Positions 16,301 through 22,889 of a stretch of DNA of 64,000 bases are shown piece by piece. Numbering within the stretch: the first letter of the stretch is position 1; the number at the start of each line of letters is the position of its first letter. The notes under the pieces were generated by a model. It was not told the origin of the DNA. It ran no database searches and worked only from the letters and a program-made list of their open reading frames with translations. Made by a program: the position numbers and the translations under genes. Source of the stretch: 62-47 sp044463945 (GTDB lineage Bacteria > Pseudomonadota > Alphaproteobacteria > Rhizobiales > Xanthobacteraceae); NCBI GenBank assembly GCA_044463945.1, contig JBIQLW010000018.1:1-64000 (forward strand), written 5' to 3'.

Positions 16301-16890
16301 AGTTGCGCCAGCAGCGCCTGCTGCTGGAGGCGCGCGCGCAGAGCGACGTCGGCCGCCGCGACCTCGCGCTCGACATCATCGCCAACATGCCGGGGCGCGA
16401 GGCGATCCGGCTGCGCTCGGACGTCTACTGGGCGGCGCGGCGCTGGCGCGAGTCGGCGGAGCAGATCGAGCTTTACTACGGCGAGCGCTGGCGCGACTTC
16501 AAGCCGCTCAATGCGACCGAGAAGGGCGACGTGATCCGCGCCGCGATCGGCTACGCGCTGGCCGACGACGCGCTCGGGCTGGCGCGCTTCCGCGAGAAAT
16601 ACGCGCCGCTGATGGCGGGCGAGGCCGACCGCGCCGCCTTCGACATGGCAGGCAAGCCGGCCTCGGCCAACAGCGCCGACCTGGTGAAGCTGGCGAAGAT
16701 GGCGGGCAGCGTCGATACGCTCGACAGCTTCCTGCGCGAGATGCAGGCGCGCTTTCCCGACGTGATGGCCAAGGCCGCGCTGCCGCCCGCCGCGCCGGCC
16801 GCGCCCGCCGCCGCCAGCGCCGCCGATCCGGCCCCGACCGGCAGCCTGCCGATGATCGTCGGTACTAAGCGAGCCGACGCGGGGAAGTGA
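13309..16890 (+). CDS. Large secreted TPR-repeat protein within the flagellar cluster
   Basis: A 1,193-residue protein with an N-terminal signal peptide (AACLCAMLCLLVATPRAHA, cleavage near residue 38). Residues about 45-280 look like AMIN-like beta domains (GFARLIVKLDDDVDTEV, GTILIVRFKQPVDIAV). Then comes an Ala/Pro/Lys-rich linker (about 280-365), a second beta-rich section to about 580 and a helical TPR-type region (about 600-1,140). The Pro/Ala-rich tail ends it. It probably works in the periplasm as a binding scaffold. It lies between motE and fliP, and similar long TPR proteins accompany flagellar genes in relatives as I remember. Direct flagellar function is not shown. Confidence 0.75.
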   Translation: MTRIDARQSWLPARRFRGVAACLCAMLCLLVATPRAHADPVRGDARLTAADGFARLIVKLDDDVDTEVSMAGTILIVRFKQPVDIAVDRLSDAVPDYVGSARRDPDGSAIRLALARKVKVNTMVAGELLFVDLLPETWAGPPPGLPLEVVRELAERARAAERALRRQQAGGMSKPPPPVRVRASVQPTFVRYVFELPENAGISSSLDPRRFTVLFDKTFKFDLADAKLAAPAHVSAINQRSDDDSATVEFALVGDVAVKAFREDNNYVVDVGVAPVTLPAAASKAQRAAKPAAPPAQPSAEQAAPQIAPAASQTVATPPPKPQSQTAPVAAPAPAVKAEAAPAPAKAEAPPAPAATPTAAAAPVAVQRDSDGVRLNFSFDAPTPAALFRRADTVWLLFDSAQSPDLDAIRRDAGSVVSDVARFPLDHGQAIRLRLMRPQLVALAATPPPAVDDRAKAAPAGARWTLTLGDTLKDGSLPLDVRRNVADPRKASISIPLEAPGRLHRFTDPDAGDALLVVTALPPARGLVKRQDFVDLSLMESVQGVVVHPNSDDVAVEVTSDSVMLMRPGGLTLSSAWTEPERPAASVKPLFEDSVWRADRAADFLARRNHLTATASAAADGPERDAARLALARFYMAWAMYPEAKAMLDLALANAVPGTEDPTLLMMRALANSLIGRPGLALKDLASPAIGSGVDAQLWKALAYARQRKWATAREAFKNAELTIGTLPLELQRAVLVEAMRASVEVKDYAGAAARSDDLDAVGVGPEFTPAVAVLRGRLAEGLGREKTALDDYRMAMASPDRIAAAEARLSDILLRQRRNEVAANDALNELETLSAVWRGDGVEVRTLRQLARLYADAGRFAEALGAAKMATRLQPNSEDARQAQDEASALFADLFLGPRGEGLSPVDALATFYDYRELTPIGRRGDEMIRRLADRLIAVDLLGQAAELLQYQIDHRLEGAARAQVAARLAMVYLMNRKPDRAIAALHTTRIADLAGELRQQRLLLEARAQSDVGRRDLALDIIANMPGREAIRLRSDVYWAARRWRESAEQIELYYGERWRDFKPLNATEKGDVIRAAIGYALADDALGLARFREKYAPLMAGEADRAAFDMAGKPASANSADLVKLAKMAGSVDTLDSFLREMQARFPDVMAKAALPPAAPAAPAAASAADPAPTGSLPMIVGTKRADAGK

Positions 16891-16928
16891 GCGATCGCCT
16901 TAAGCCGTGAGTGCGTCATATAGCGGCC

Positions 16929-17034
16929 GTCATGCCCGCGCAGGCGGGCATCCAGTATTCCTTATGGAATCAGACTTTCCCTGCGCTCGCCCGGATTACT
17001 GGATCGTCCGCCTTCGCCTTCGCGGACGATGACG
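16929..17034. repeat. Two-armed palindromic intergenic repeat, copy B
   Basis: Left arm GTCATGCCCGCGCAGGCGGGCATCC, right arm GGATCGTCCGCCTTC...GCGGACGATGAC. The right-hand hairpin loop is expanded by a six-base duplication (CCTTCG twice), a small difference from the other copies. It fills the gap between the convergent 1,193-residue protein gene and fliP and may terminate both. Confidence 0.8.
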
Positions 17035-17070
17035 TGTCCAGTTGCTCACTCCCAAGGCGAGGTCGTCGCG

Positions 17071-17829
17071 TCATCCGCCGTAGCTCTGCACCAGCGAGCC
17101 CGCGACCAGCGACCAGCCGTCCACCAGCACGAAGAAGATCAGCTTGAACGGCAGCGACACCACCACCGGCGGCAGCATCATCATGCCCATCGACATCAGG
17201 ACCGAGGCGACCACGAGGTCGATGATGAGGAACGGCAGGAACAACAGGAAGCCGATCTCGAAGGCGCGCTTCAGTTCGGAGATCATGAAGGCCGGCACCA
17301 GGATGCGCAGCGACATTTCGGCCGGCGTCGCCGGCGGCGGCTCGCCGGACAGGTCCATGAACAGCTTGACGTCCTTCTCGCGCACGTTCTTCTGCATGAA
17401 CTCGCGCAGCGGGCCGGAGGCGCGGGTGAAGGCGTCCTCGACGCTGATTTCGTTGGCCACCAGCGGGCGGATGCCGTCGTCGTAGGATTTTTGCAGCACC
17501 GGCCCCATCACGAAGGCGGTGAGGAACATCGCCAGCGCGATGATGACCGAGTTCGGCGGCGCGGTGGCGGTGCCGAGCGCGGTGCGCAACAGCGACAGCA
17601 CCACGACGATCCGCGTGAACGACGTCATCATGATGAGGATCGACGGCGCGATCGACAGCACCGTGAGTAGCGCGATCAACTGGATCGCGCGCTCGGTCAC
17701 CCCGCCGTTGCCGGCGCCGAAATTGATGCTGATATCCTGCGCCGCCGCCGGAGCGATCAGCGATCCGGCGGCGGCGAGCAGAACGAGGGCGAACAGGAAA
17801 ACTCTACGCGGGGTTGCCGGCGGCCTCAC
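17071..17829 (-). CDS. fliP: Flagellar export gate protein FliP
   Basis: FliP is a core component of the flagellar type III export gate. The 252-residue protein has a cleavable-type N-terminal segment and the FliP signatures: LSIAPSILIMMTSFTRIVVV near residue 60, a periplasmic loop, and ILVPAFMISELKRAFEIGF with FLPFLIIDLVVASVLMSMGM near residues 180-215. The ATG overlaps the fliO stop by four bases. Confidence 0.95.
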   Translation of the reverse strand: MRPPATPRRVFLFALVLLAAAGSLIAPAAAQDISINFGAGNGGVTERAIQLIALLTVLSIAPSILIMMTSFTRIVVVLSLLRTALGTATAPPNSVIIALAMFLTAFVMGPVLQKSYDDGIRPLVANEISVEDAFTRASGPLREFMQKNVREKDVKLFMDLSGEPPPATPAEMSLRILVPAFMISELKRAFEIGFLLFLPFLIIDLVVASVLMSMGMMMLPPVVVSLPFKLIFFVLVDGWSLVAGSLVQSYGG

Positions 17830-18755
17830 GAAGGCGTCTTCGGGCGTCCCAACAGCGACGCCATCTCGTCTTCGAGATTCTCGAAATCGCCCTTGACCCG
17901 CGGCCCGTTGGGTTGCGGCGGATTGACCTCCGGCGCGCGCGCCGCCGGCGCCTCGGGGGCGGCGGCCGGTGTGCCGCCGGCCTGCGGCTCGGCTGCGGCC
18001 GGGCGGCTCTCGCCGGAAGGCCGGCGCAGCGCCGCCTCCAGCCGCTTCGCCATCTCGGCGAGGTTCTGGTCGGCGGCGGCGAGGTCCGGCGGGGGCGGCG
18101 CGGCGGGGGCCGCGGGCTCGGGCGCGCGCGGCGGCGGCTTGACCGCGGGCGCGGCGTCAGCGGCGGGGCGCAGCGGCGGGCGCGGCAGCACGGGTTCGCT
18201 GCGCTGGCCATGCGACACCGGATCGGCGCGGAGATCCGGGCGCGGCTCGGGCCGGGTCAGCGGCTCCGGCGAAATCGTCGCCAGCGGGTCGTGACGCGGC
18301 TGGACCGGAGGCGCCGCGGGCCGGCGCAATTCGTCGGCGAACGTGGGCCGGGACGGGCGCGGCGGCTCCGGAAGCGACGGCTCGGCCGGCTCGAAACGCT
18401 CGTGCGCGGGGGCTTCGTCCTCGGCGAACGGGTTGAGCCGGGGCGTCACCTCGCCGCCTGCGCGCGGGGCGGCCGGCTCTCGCGCCGGCGTCGCCCGGAC
18501 GATGTTCTGTTCCACCACGATGTCGCTGGGGCCGCCGATCATCAGCAGATGCTCGACGTTGTCGCGGCGCACCAGCACCAGCCGCCGGCGGCCGTCCACG
18601 GCGGCGGCGTCGATCACCGCCAGACGCGGCATCCGGCCCCGCCCGGCGCCGCCGCCGAGCCGGTTCCCGGCAAAGCGGCGCACCAGCCAGGCCACCACGC
18701 CGATCAGCACCAGAACGACGACGAATGCGATAAAGAATGTGAGCGGTGTCTGCAT
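17826..18755 (-). CDS. fliO: Flagellar biosynthesis protein FliO with long Pro-rich extension
   Basis: FliO helps assemble the FliP ring. An N-terminal membrane helix (residues 5-27, FFIAFVVVLVLIGVVAWLV) and a short cytoplasmic domain with RLAVIDAAAVDGRRRLVLVRRD and EHLLMIGG identify FliO. The remaining ~200 residues are Pro/Ala/Arg-rich and probably disordered, making it 309 residues, over twice the enterobacterial length; long tails are known in this order. ATG 18755 is preferred because the family starts just before the helix. It is the first gene of fliO-fliP. Confidence 0.85.
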   Translation of the reverse strand: MQTPLTFFIAFVVVLVLIGVVAWLVRRFAGNRLGGGAGRGRMPRLAVIDAAAVDGRRRLVLVRRDNVEHLLMIGGPSDIVVEQNIVRATPAREPAAPRAGGEVTPRLNPFAEDEAPAHERFEPAEPSLPEPPRPSRPTFADELRRPAAPPVQPRHDPLATISPEPLTRPEPRPDLRADPVSHGQRSEPVLPRPPLRPAADAAPAVKPPPRAPEPAAPAAPPPPDLAAADQNLAEMAKRLEAALRRPSGESRPAAAEPQAGGTPAAAPEAPAARAPEVNPPQPNGPRVKGDFENLEDEMASLLGRPKTPS

Positions 18756-19138
18756 TGATCCATCCCCGGCGCAACCCGCGATTCCCGCGAGAATCGCCGC
18801 CTGCGCAAGCCCCACGATACAACAAATAGCGCGCCGGGCGTGAGTCGGCCGCTATCGGTTCATGCCCCCGGACAGGATCCGCCCGCCCGTGGTCCTCATT
18901 AACCCAAGACCTCACCGACCAAAACGGGTTTCCGGGGGCAGGCGTTCCATGGCCAGCGGCGGCCCGGCGGCCGGCGGCGGGGACCCGGGGGCAGCGAGAG
19001 CCCGGAAAAGGGCCGGCAACCCGTCGATTCGAAGTCGCCGGGCATTTGCCGGCCGATCTTAACCGCTCGTTAACCATGACGCGGCAAATTCTGCCTACCC
19101 GCCGGCCAAGCGCCGCCGCGCGGCGAGGACCTGAGGCG
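18756..19138. promoter_or_regulatory. Divergent promoter region fliO / flgB
   Basis: This 383-base region has no supportable gene. It holds a half site TTAACCC near 18898, the perfect CtrA-type site listed separately, and a stretch of G-rich sequence. An open frame running from 19046 into flgB is not taken as coding because it covers the regulatory site. Confidence 0.5.
19059..19074. promoter_or_regulatory. Perfect CtrA-type binding site upstream of flgB
   Basis: TTAACCGCTCGTTAAC is an exact TTAA-N7-TTAAC match, 65 bases before the flgB ATG and in a gene-free interval. CtrA activates class II flagellar operons in Caulobacter and subpolar flagellar genes in Bradyrhizobium; direct control here is inferred. 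Confidence 0.7.
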
Positions 19139-19549
19139 ATGGCCATCAACGATCTTCCGATGCTGTCCGCGTTGCGGGCCAAGATGCAGTGGCATCAGGA
19201 GCGCCAGCGGGTGCTGGCCGAGAACATCGCCAATTCCGACACACCGGGCTTCCGGCCGCGCGATCTGGTGGAGCCGAAGTTCGCTCCCAACGGCCTGCCG
19301 CCGCCGGGCGCCGCGGGCGGGCCGCTGGCGATGACGCGCACCAGCGTCAGCCACATGGCGGCCGCGGGCGGCGCGCCGAGCTTCCCGCAGGACCGCAAGG
19401 TCGGCTACGAGACGCGGCCCGCCGGCAACGCCGTCAACCTTGAGGACGAGATGCTGAAAGTCTCGGCCAACCAGATGGACTATGTGGCGGCGACCACGCT
19501 CTACAGCCGCAGCCTCAATTTGTTGAAGACCGCGATCGGCAAGCGCTGA
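19139..19549 (+). CDS. flgB: Flagellar proximal rod protein FlgB
   Basis: FlgB is the first rod protein, joining the MS ring/export gate to FlgC. The 136-residue product has the rod motif ALRAKMQWHQERQRVLAENI with ANSDTPGFRPRDL and the C-terminal DYVAATTLYSRSLNLLKTAI helix. ATG 19139 is used because family members begin about here, a GAGG lies upstream, and earlier starts would place the CtrA site inside the gene. First of flgB-flgC-fliE-fliQ-fliR-flhB. Confidence 0.94.
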   Translation: MAINDLPMLSALRAKMQWHQERQRVLAENIANSDTPGFRPRDLVEPKFAPNGLPPPGAAGGPLAMTRTSVSHMAAAGGAPSFPQDRKVGYETRPAGNAVNLEDEMLKVSANQMDYVAATTLYSRSLNLLKTAIGKR

Positions 19550-19579
19550 TCGGCTGGCGGCGATTAAGGAGGTCACGCG

Positions 19580-20005
19580 ATGGCGGACGAGGGAATGGAC
19601 TTCATCCGGTCGATGAGCATCGCCACCTCGGGCTTAAGGGCGCAGGCCGGGCGGATGCGGGTGATCTCGGAAAACATCGCCAACGCCGACTCCACCGCGC
19701 AGACGCCGGGTGGCGATCCCTACCGCCGCAAGGTGCCGACGTTCTCCTCGACGCTCGACCGCGCGCTGGACGCGCGGGTGGTGTCGCTCGGCCGCATCCG
19801 CCCCGACAATTCCAGCTTCCGCGTCAAGCACGAGCCCGGCAACCCCGCCGCCGACGCCAGCGGCAACGTCAAATATCCCAACGTCAATCCGATCATTGAG
19901 ATGACCGACATGCGCGACGCGCAGCGGTCCTACGAGGCCAACCTCAACATCATCAGCGCCACGCGGCGGATGATCCAACGCACGCTCGACATCCTCAAAG
20001 CCTGA
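19580..20005 (+). CDS. flgC: Flagellar proximal rod protein FlgC
   Basis: FlgC is a proximal rod subunit. At 141 residues it has the usual size, with SMSIATSGLRAQAGRMRVIS followed by ENIANADST at the N-terminus and the conserved PNVNPIIEMTDMRDAQRSYE near the end. AAGGAGG lies 8 bases before the ATG. It is 30 bases from flgB and 16 from fliE. Confidence 0.96.
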   Translation: MADEGMDFIRSMSIATSGLRAQAGRMRVISENIANADSTAQTPGGDPYRRKVPTFSSTLDRALDARVVSLGRIRPDNSSFRVKHEPGNPAADASGNVKYPNVNPIIEMTDMRDAQRSYEANLNIISATRRMIQRTLDILKA

Positions 20006-20021
20006 CTAAGGAGCCATCGCC

Positions 20022-20336
20022 ATGGCATCGCCCACCGCCGCCGCCAACGCCTATGCCAGCCTCGCCCGGATGATGACGGAAGCCGCGAGCGGCGCCGGCA
20101 AGACCGCCGACGCTTCCGGACCCTCGTTCGCCGCGCTGCTCAAGGACGCAGTCGGCAGCGTGATGGAAGCCGGCCGCAAGTCCGACGCGCAGACGGTGGC
20201 GATGGCCAACGGCAAGGCCAACGTCATGGACGTGGTGACTGCGGTGGCGGAAACCGACGTCGCGGTCTCGACTCTGGTGTCGGTGCGCGACCGCGTGATC
20301 CAGTCCTACGAGGACATCATGCGGATGCCGATCTGA
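20022..20336 (+). CDS. fliE: Flagellar hook-basal body protein FliE
   Basis: FliE joins the export gate/MS ring to the rod. The 104-residue protein has a helical N-terminus, a GPSFAALLKDAVGSVMEA block and the C-terminal VMDVVTAVAETDVAVSTLVS with the final RDRVIQSYEDIMRMPI, all FliE features. AAGGAG lies 10 bases upstream. A repeat element separates it from fliQ. Confidence 0.94.
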   Translation: MASPTAAANAYASLARMMTEAASGAGKTADASGPSFAALLKDAVGSVMEAGRKSDAQTVAMANGKANVMDVVTAVAETDVAVSTLVSVRDRVIQSYEDIMRMPI

Positions 20337-20372
20337 GGCGCGTGTGTTGGACGAAAGCGCAACACGACGGCC

Positions 20373-20482
20373 GTCATGCTCCGCGAAGGCGGAGTATCCA
20401 GCACGCCTTGTTGGATCGGATTTCCGCGCGCCCGCAGGGGTTACTGGATCGTCCGCCTTCGCGGACGATGACGCCTGTTTCC
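20373..20482. repeat. Two-armed palindromic intergenic repeat, copy C
   Basis: Left arm GTCATGCTCCGCGAAGGCGGAGTATCCAG in form (CTCCGC-GAAG-GCGGAG hairpin), right arm GGATCGTCCGC-CTTC-GCGGACGATGACG, ending CCTGTTTCC. It lies between fliE and fliQ inside one flagellar operon, so it may attenuate transcription or stabilise upstream mRNA. Confidence 0.8.
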
Positions 20483-20504
20483 TATTAGCAACACAGGATC
20501 GATC

Positions 20505-20768
20505 ATGACCGGCGCTGAAACCCTCGACATCGCGCGCGACGCGGTCTGGACCATCATCGTCGTCGCCGGGCCGATGCTGGTGGTCGGCCTGCTGGTCGGC
20601 GTCGTCATCTCGCTGGTGCAGGCGCTGACCCAGATTCAGGAGCAGACGCTGGTGTTCGTGCCCAAGATCATCGCCATGCTGGTGACGCTGGTGCTGGCGC
20701 TGCCGTTCATGGCGGACGCGCTGCACGCCGAGATGATGCGGATTTCGTCGCGAATCATCGGAGGGTGA
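20505..20768 (+). CDS. fliQ: Flagellar export gate protein FliQ
   Basis: FliQ is a small two-helix export gate subunit. The 87-residue protein has two membrane segments (VWTIIVVAGPMLVVGLLVGVV and IIAMLVTLVLALPFM) joined by the conserved ALTQIQEQTLVFVPK loop. It follows the repeat by 22 bases and precedes fliR by 14. Confidence 0.95.
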   Translation: MTGAETLDIARDAVWTIIVVAGPMLVVGLLVGVVISLVQALTQIQEQTLVFVPKIIAMLVTLVLALPFMADALHAEMMRISSRIIGG

Positions 20769-20782
20769 AGCATGGTGGCGCC

Positions 20783-21553
20783 ATGCGCATCGATCTTACG
20801 TTCCTGCCCGCCTATGCCGCCGCCTTCATGCTGGTGTTCGCCCGCATCGGCGCCATGGTGATGCTGCTGCCGGCGCTCGGCGAAGTGAACATCCCGGTGC
20901 GGATCAAACTCGGCATCGCGCTGCTGCTGACCGCGATCGTTCTGCCGCTGCACCGCGCCGCCTTCCAGGTGGACATGCAGTCGCTGGCGCCGATGGCGGT
21001 GCTGATGGTGCAGGAGATCTTCATCGGCATCGTGCTCGGCGCGGTCGCGCGGATGACGCTTTCGGCGCTGCAAGTGGCGGGCGCGGTCATCGCCCAGCAA
21101 CTGGGGCTCGGCTTCGTCACCGCGGTCGATCCGACGCAAGGGCAGCAGGGCGTGCTGGTCGGCAACTTTCTGGCGTTGCTCGGCATCACCTTCCTGTTCG
21201 CCACCGACAGCCATTATCTGGTGATCGCCGCGCTCAGCGAGAGCTACAACATCTTCGCCCCGGGCGCGCTGATGCCGAGCGGCGACGTCGCGGCGCTGGC
21301 GGTGCGCGCCTTCGCCGGCGCCTTCAAGATCGGCGTGCAGCTTGCCGCGCCGTTTCTGGTGTTCGGGCTGGTGTTCAACATCGGGCTCGGCATTCTGGCG
21401 CGGCTGATGCCGCAGATGCAGGTCTATTTCGTCGGCGTGCCGCTCTCGATCCTGTTCGGTTTACTGATCCTGCTGATGGTGCTGGCGGCGATGATGGGGG
21501 TGTTCCTCGATTATTTCACCGGCGTCATGCACGATCTGACGCCGCGGAGGTGA
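20783..21553 (+). CDS. fliR: Flagellar export gate protein FliR
   Basis: FliR completes the FliPQR gate. The 256-residue membrane protein has the family blocks FARIGAMVMLLPALGEVNIPVRIKL near the N-terminus, QQLGLGFVTAVDP with TQGQQGVLVGNFL in the middle, and PQMQVYFVGVPLSI near the end. ATG 20783 gives the normal N-terminus; a GTG at 20765 overlaps the fliQ stop but has no usable ribosome site. Confidence 0.94.
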   Translation: MRIDLTFLPAYAAAFMLVFARIGAMVMLLPALGEVNIPVRIKLGIALLLTAIVLPLHRAAFQVDMQSLAPMAVLMVQEIFIGIVLGAVARMTLSALQVAGAVIAQQLGLGFVTAVDPTQGQQGVLVGNFLALLGITFLFATDSHYLVIAALSESYNIFAPGALMPSGDVAALAVRAFAGAFKIGVQLAAPFLVFGLVFNIGLGILARLMPQMQVYFVGVPLSILFGLLILLMVLAAMMGVFLDYFTGVMHDLTPRR

Positions 21554-21559
21554 GCTGAC

Positions 21560-22639
21560 GTGGCCGACGAGAACGACGGCGCGGAAAAGACAGAAGACCC
21601 GACCCAAAAACGGTTGGACGATGCGCTCGAGCGCGGCGACGTCGCCAAGAGCCAGGAGGTCAACACCTGGTTCATGATCGCGGGCGCGACGCTGGTGCTG
21701 GCGTCGTTCGCCGGTTCGATCGGCAGCGGCTTGCAGACGCCGCTGCGCAATCTTCTCGCCAATTCGTGGATGATCCGCACCGACGGCCAAAGCCTGCTGG
21801 CGCTGGTGCGCGATCTCGAATACGTGCTGATCGTCGCGCTCGGGGTGCCGTTCCTGCTGCTGGCGCTGGCGGCGATCGCCGGCAACATGGTGCAGCACCG
21901 CCTGGTGTGGTCGGCCGAATCGCTCAAGCCGAAGCTCAGCAAGCTGTCGCCGCTGGCGGGCGCCAAGCGCATCTTCGGCAAGCAGGCGGCCGCCAACTTC
22001 GCCAAGGGCCTGTTCAAGGTGATCGCGCTCGGCGCGGTGATGGCCATGGTGCTGTGGCCGGACCGCTTCCGCTTCGACGCCATGGTGCGCTCCGACGTCA
22101 CGACGATCCTCGGCACCACGATGACGCTGACCCAGCACCTGCTCACCGCGACGGTGGCGATGCTGGCGCTGGTGGCGATCGCCGACTTCTTCTTCCAGTA
22201 CCGGCAGTGGTTCGAGAAGCAGAAGATGTCGTTGCAGGAGTTGAAGGAGGAGTTCAAGCAGTCCGAAGGCGACCCGCACGTCAAGGGGCGCATCCGCCAG
22301 TTGCGTCACGCCCGCATGAGGAAGCGGATGATGGCGGCGGTTCCCAATGCGTCGGTCGTCATCACCAACCCGACCCACTATTCGGTCGCGCTACGCTACG
22401 AGCGCGGCATGGCCGCGCCGGTCTGCGTCGCCAAGGGCGTCGATGCGCTGGCGTTCCGGATCCGGGAGGTGGCGAAGGACCACGACATCCCGGTCGTCGA
22501 GAACGTGGCGCTGGCGCGCGCGTTGTACGCGACGGTGGAGATCGACGACGAAATCCCGGTCGAGCACTACCACGCGGTGGCGGAGATCATCGGCTACGTC
22601 ATGGGGCTCCGGCGCGGCCTCGCCGGGCGGCCGGCGTGA
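21560..22639 (+). CDS. flhB: Flagellar export switch protein FlhB
   Basis: FlhB controls the substrate switch of the flagellar export machine. The 359-residue protein starts at GTG 21560 (GGAGG 10 bases upstream) with EKTEDPTQKRLDDALERGDV, has four membrane segments, and the cytoplasmic domain contains the self-cleaving NPTH motif (Asn270), followed by YSVALRYERGMAAPVCVAKG. It is the last gene of the operon. Confidence 0.95.
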   Translation: MADENDGAEKTEDPTQKRLDDALERGDVAKSQEVNTWFMIAGATLVLASFAGSIGSGLQTPLRNLLANSWMIRTDGQSLLALVRDLEYVLIVALGVPFLLLALAAIAGNMVQHRLVWSAESLKPKLSKLSPLAGAKRIFGKQAAANFAKGLFKVIALGAVMAMVLWPDRFRFDAMVRSDVTTILGTTMTLTQHLLTATVAMLALVAIADFFFQYRQWFEKQKMSLQELKEEFKQSEGDPHVKGRIRQLRHARMRKRMMAAVPNASVVITNPTHYSVALRYERGMAAPVCVAKGVDALAFRIREVAKDHDIPVVENVALARALYATVEIDDEIPVEHYHAVAEIIGYVMGLRRGLAGRPA

Positions 22640-22817
22640 GGCGGCGCGATGGCCGGCTGGGGACCGGAAAACCGCGTATTCGCGGGGATTAAGTGTAGGA
22701 TGAGCTTGCGCGCGGAGGGGCGATTCGGGCACTCAGGAGGCGGCGTCCGCCCCGCCGGGATTCCGGTTTCCGGCCGGGAGCCGGCTTTCGCGCTTACGAT
22801 CCCGGAGTCTTTTGATT

Positions 22818-22866
22818 GAGCATGATCTTGTCCGAAAACCGGTTTCCACTTTTCGGGATCATGCTC
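22818..22866. repeat. GCATGATC-type palindromic repeat
   Basis: Outer arms GAGCATGATC (22818-22827) and GATCATGCTC (22857-22866) enclose inner arms CCGAAAA (22832-22838) and TTTTCGG (22850-22856). This long imperfect palindrome is a widely seen dispersed repeat of rhizobia and relatives. It ends 23 bases before the cckA ATG, so it is probably transcribed in the cckA leader or lies at its promoter. A decayed partner begins near 25587 (AGAGCATGATTTGCC). Confidence 0.85.
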
Positions 22867-22889
22867 TGGCACAGGTTGCGCATCGTTTC

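Noticed and set aside
19046..19138. Longer FlgB starting at 19046
   Set aside because: It would cover the perfect CtrA-type site, and FlgB proteins begin at the MAINDLP position.
20765..20782. GTG start for FliR overlapping the fliQ stop
   Set aside because: The only ribosome-site-like GGAGG touches the GTG itself, leaving no spacing; ATG 20783 matches family N-termini.
22812..22889. Earlier TTG start for CckA
   Set aside because: It would translate the GCATGATC palindromic repeat; ATG 22890 gives the normal family N-terminus before the membrane helices.
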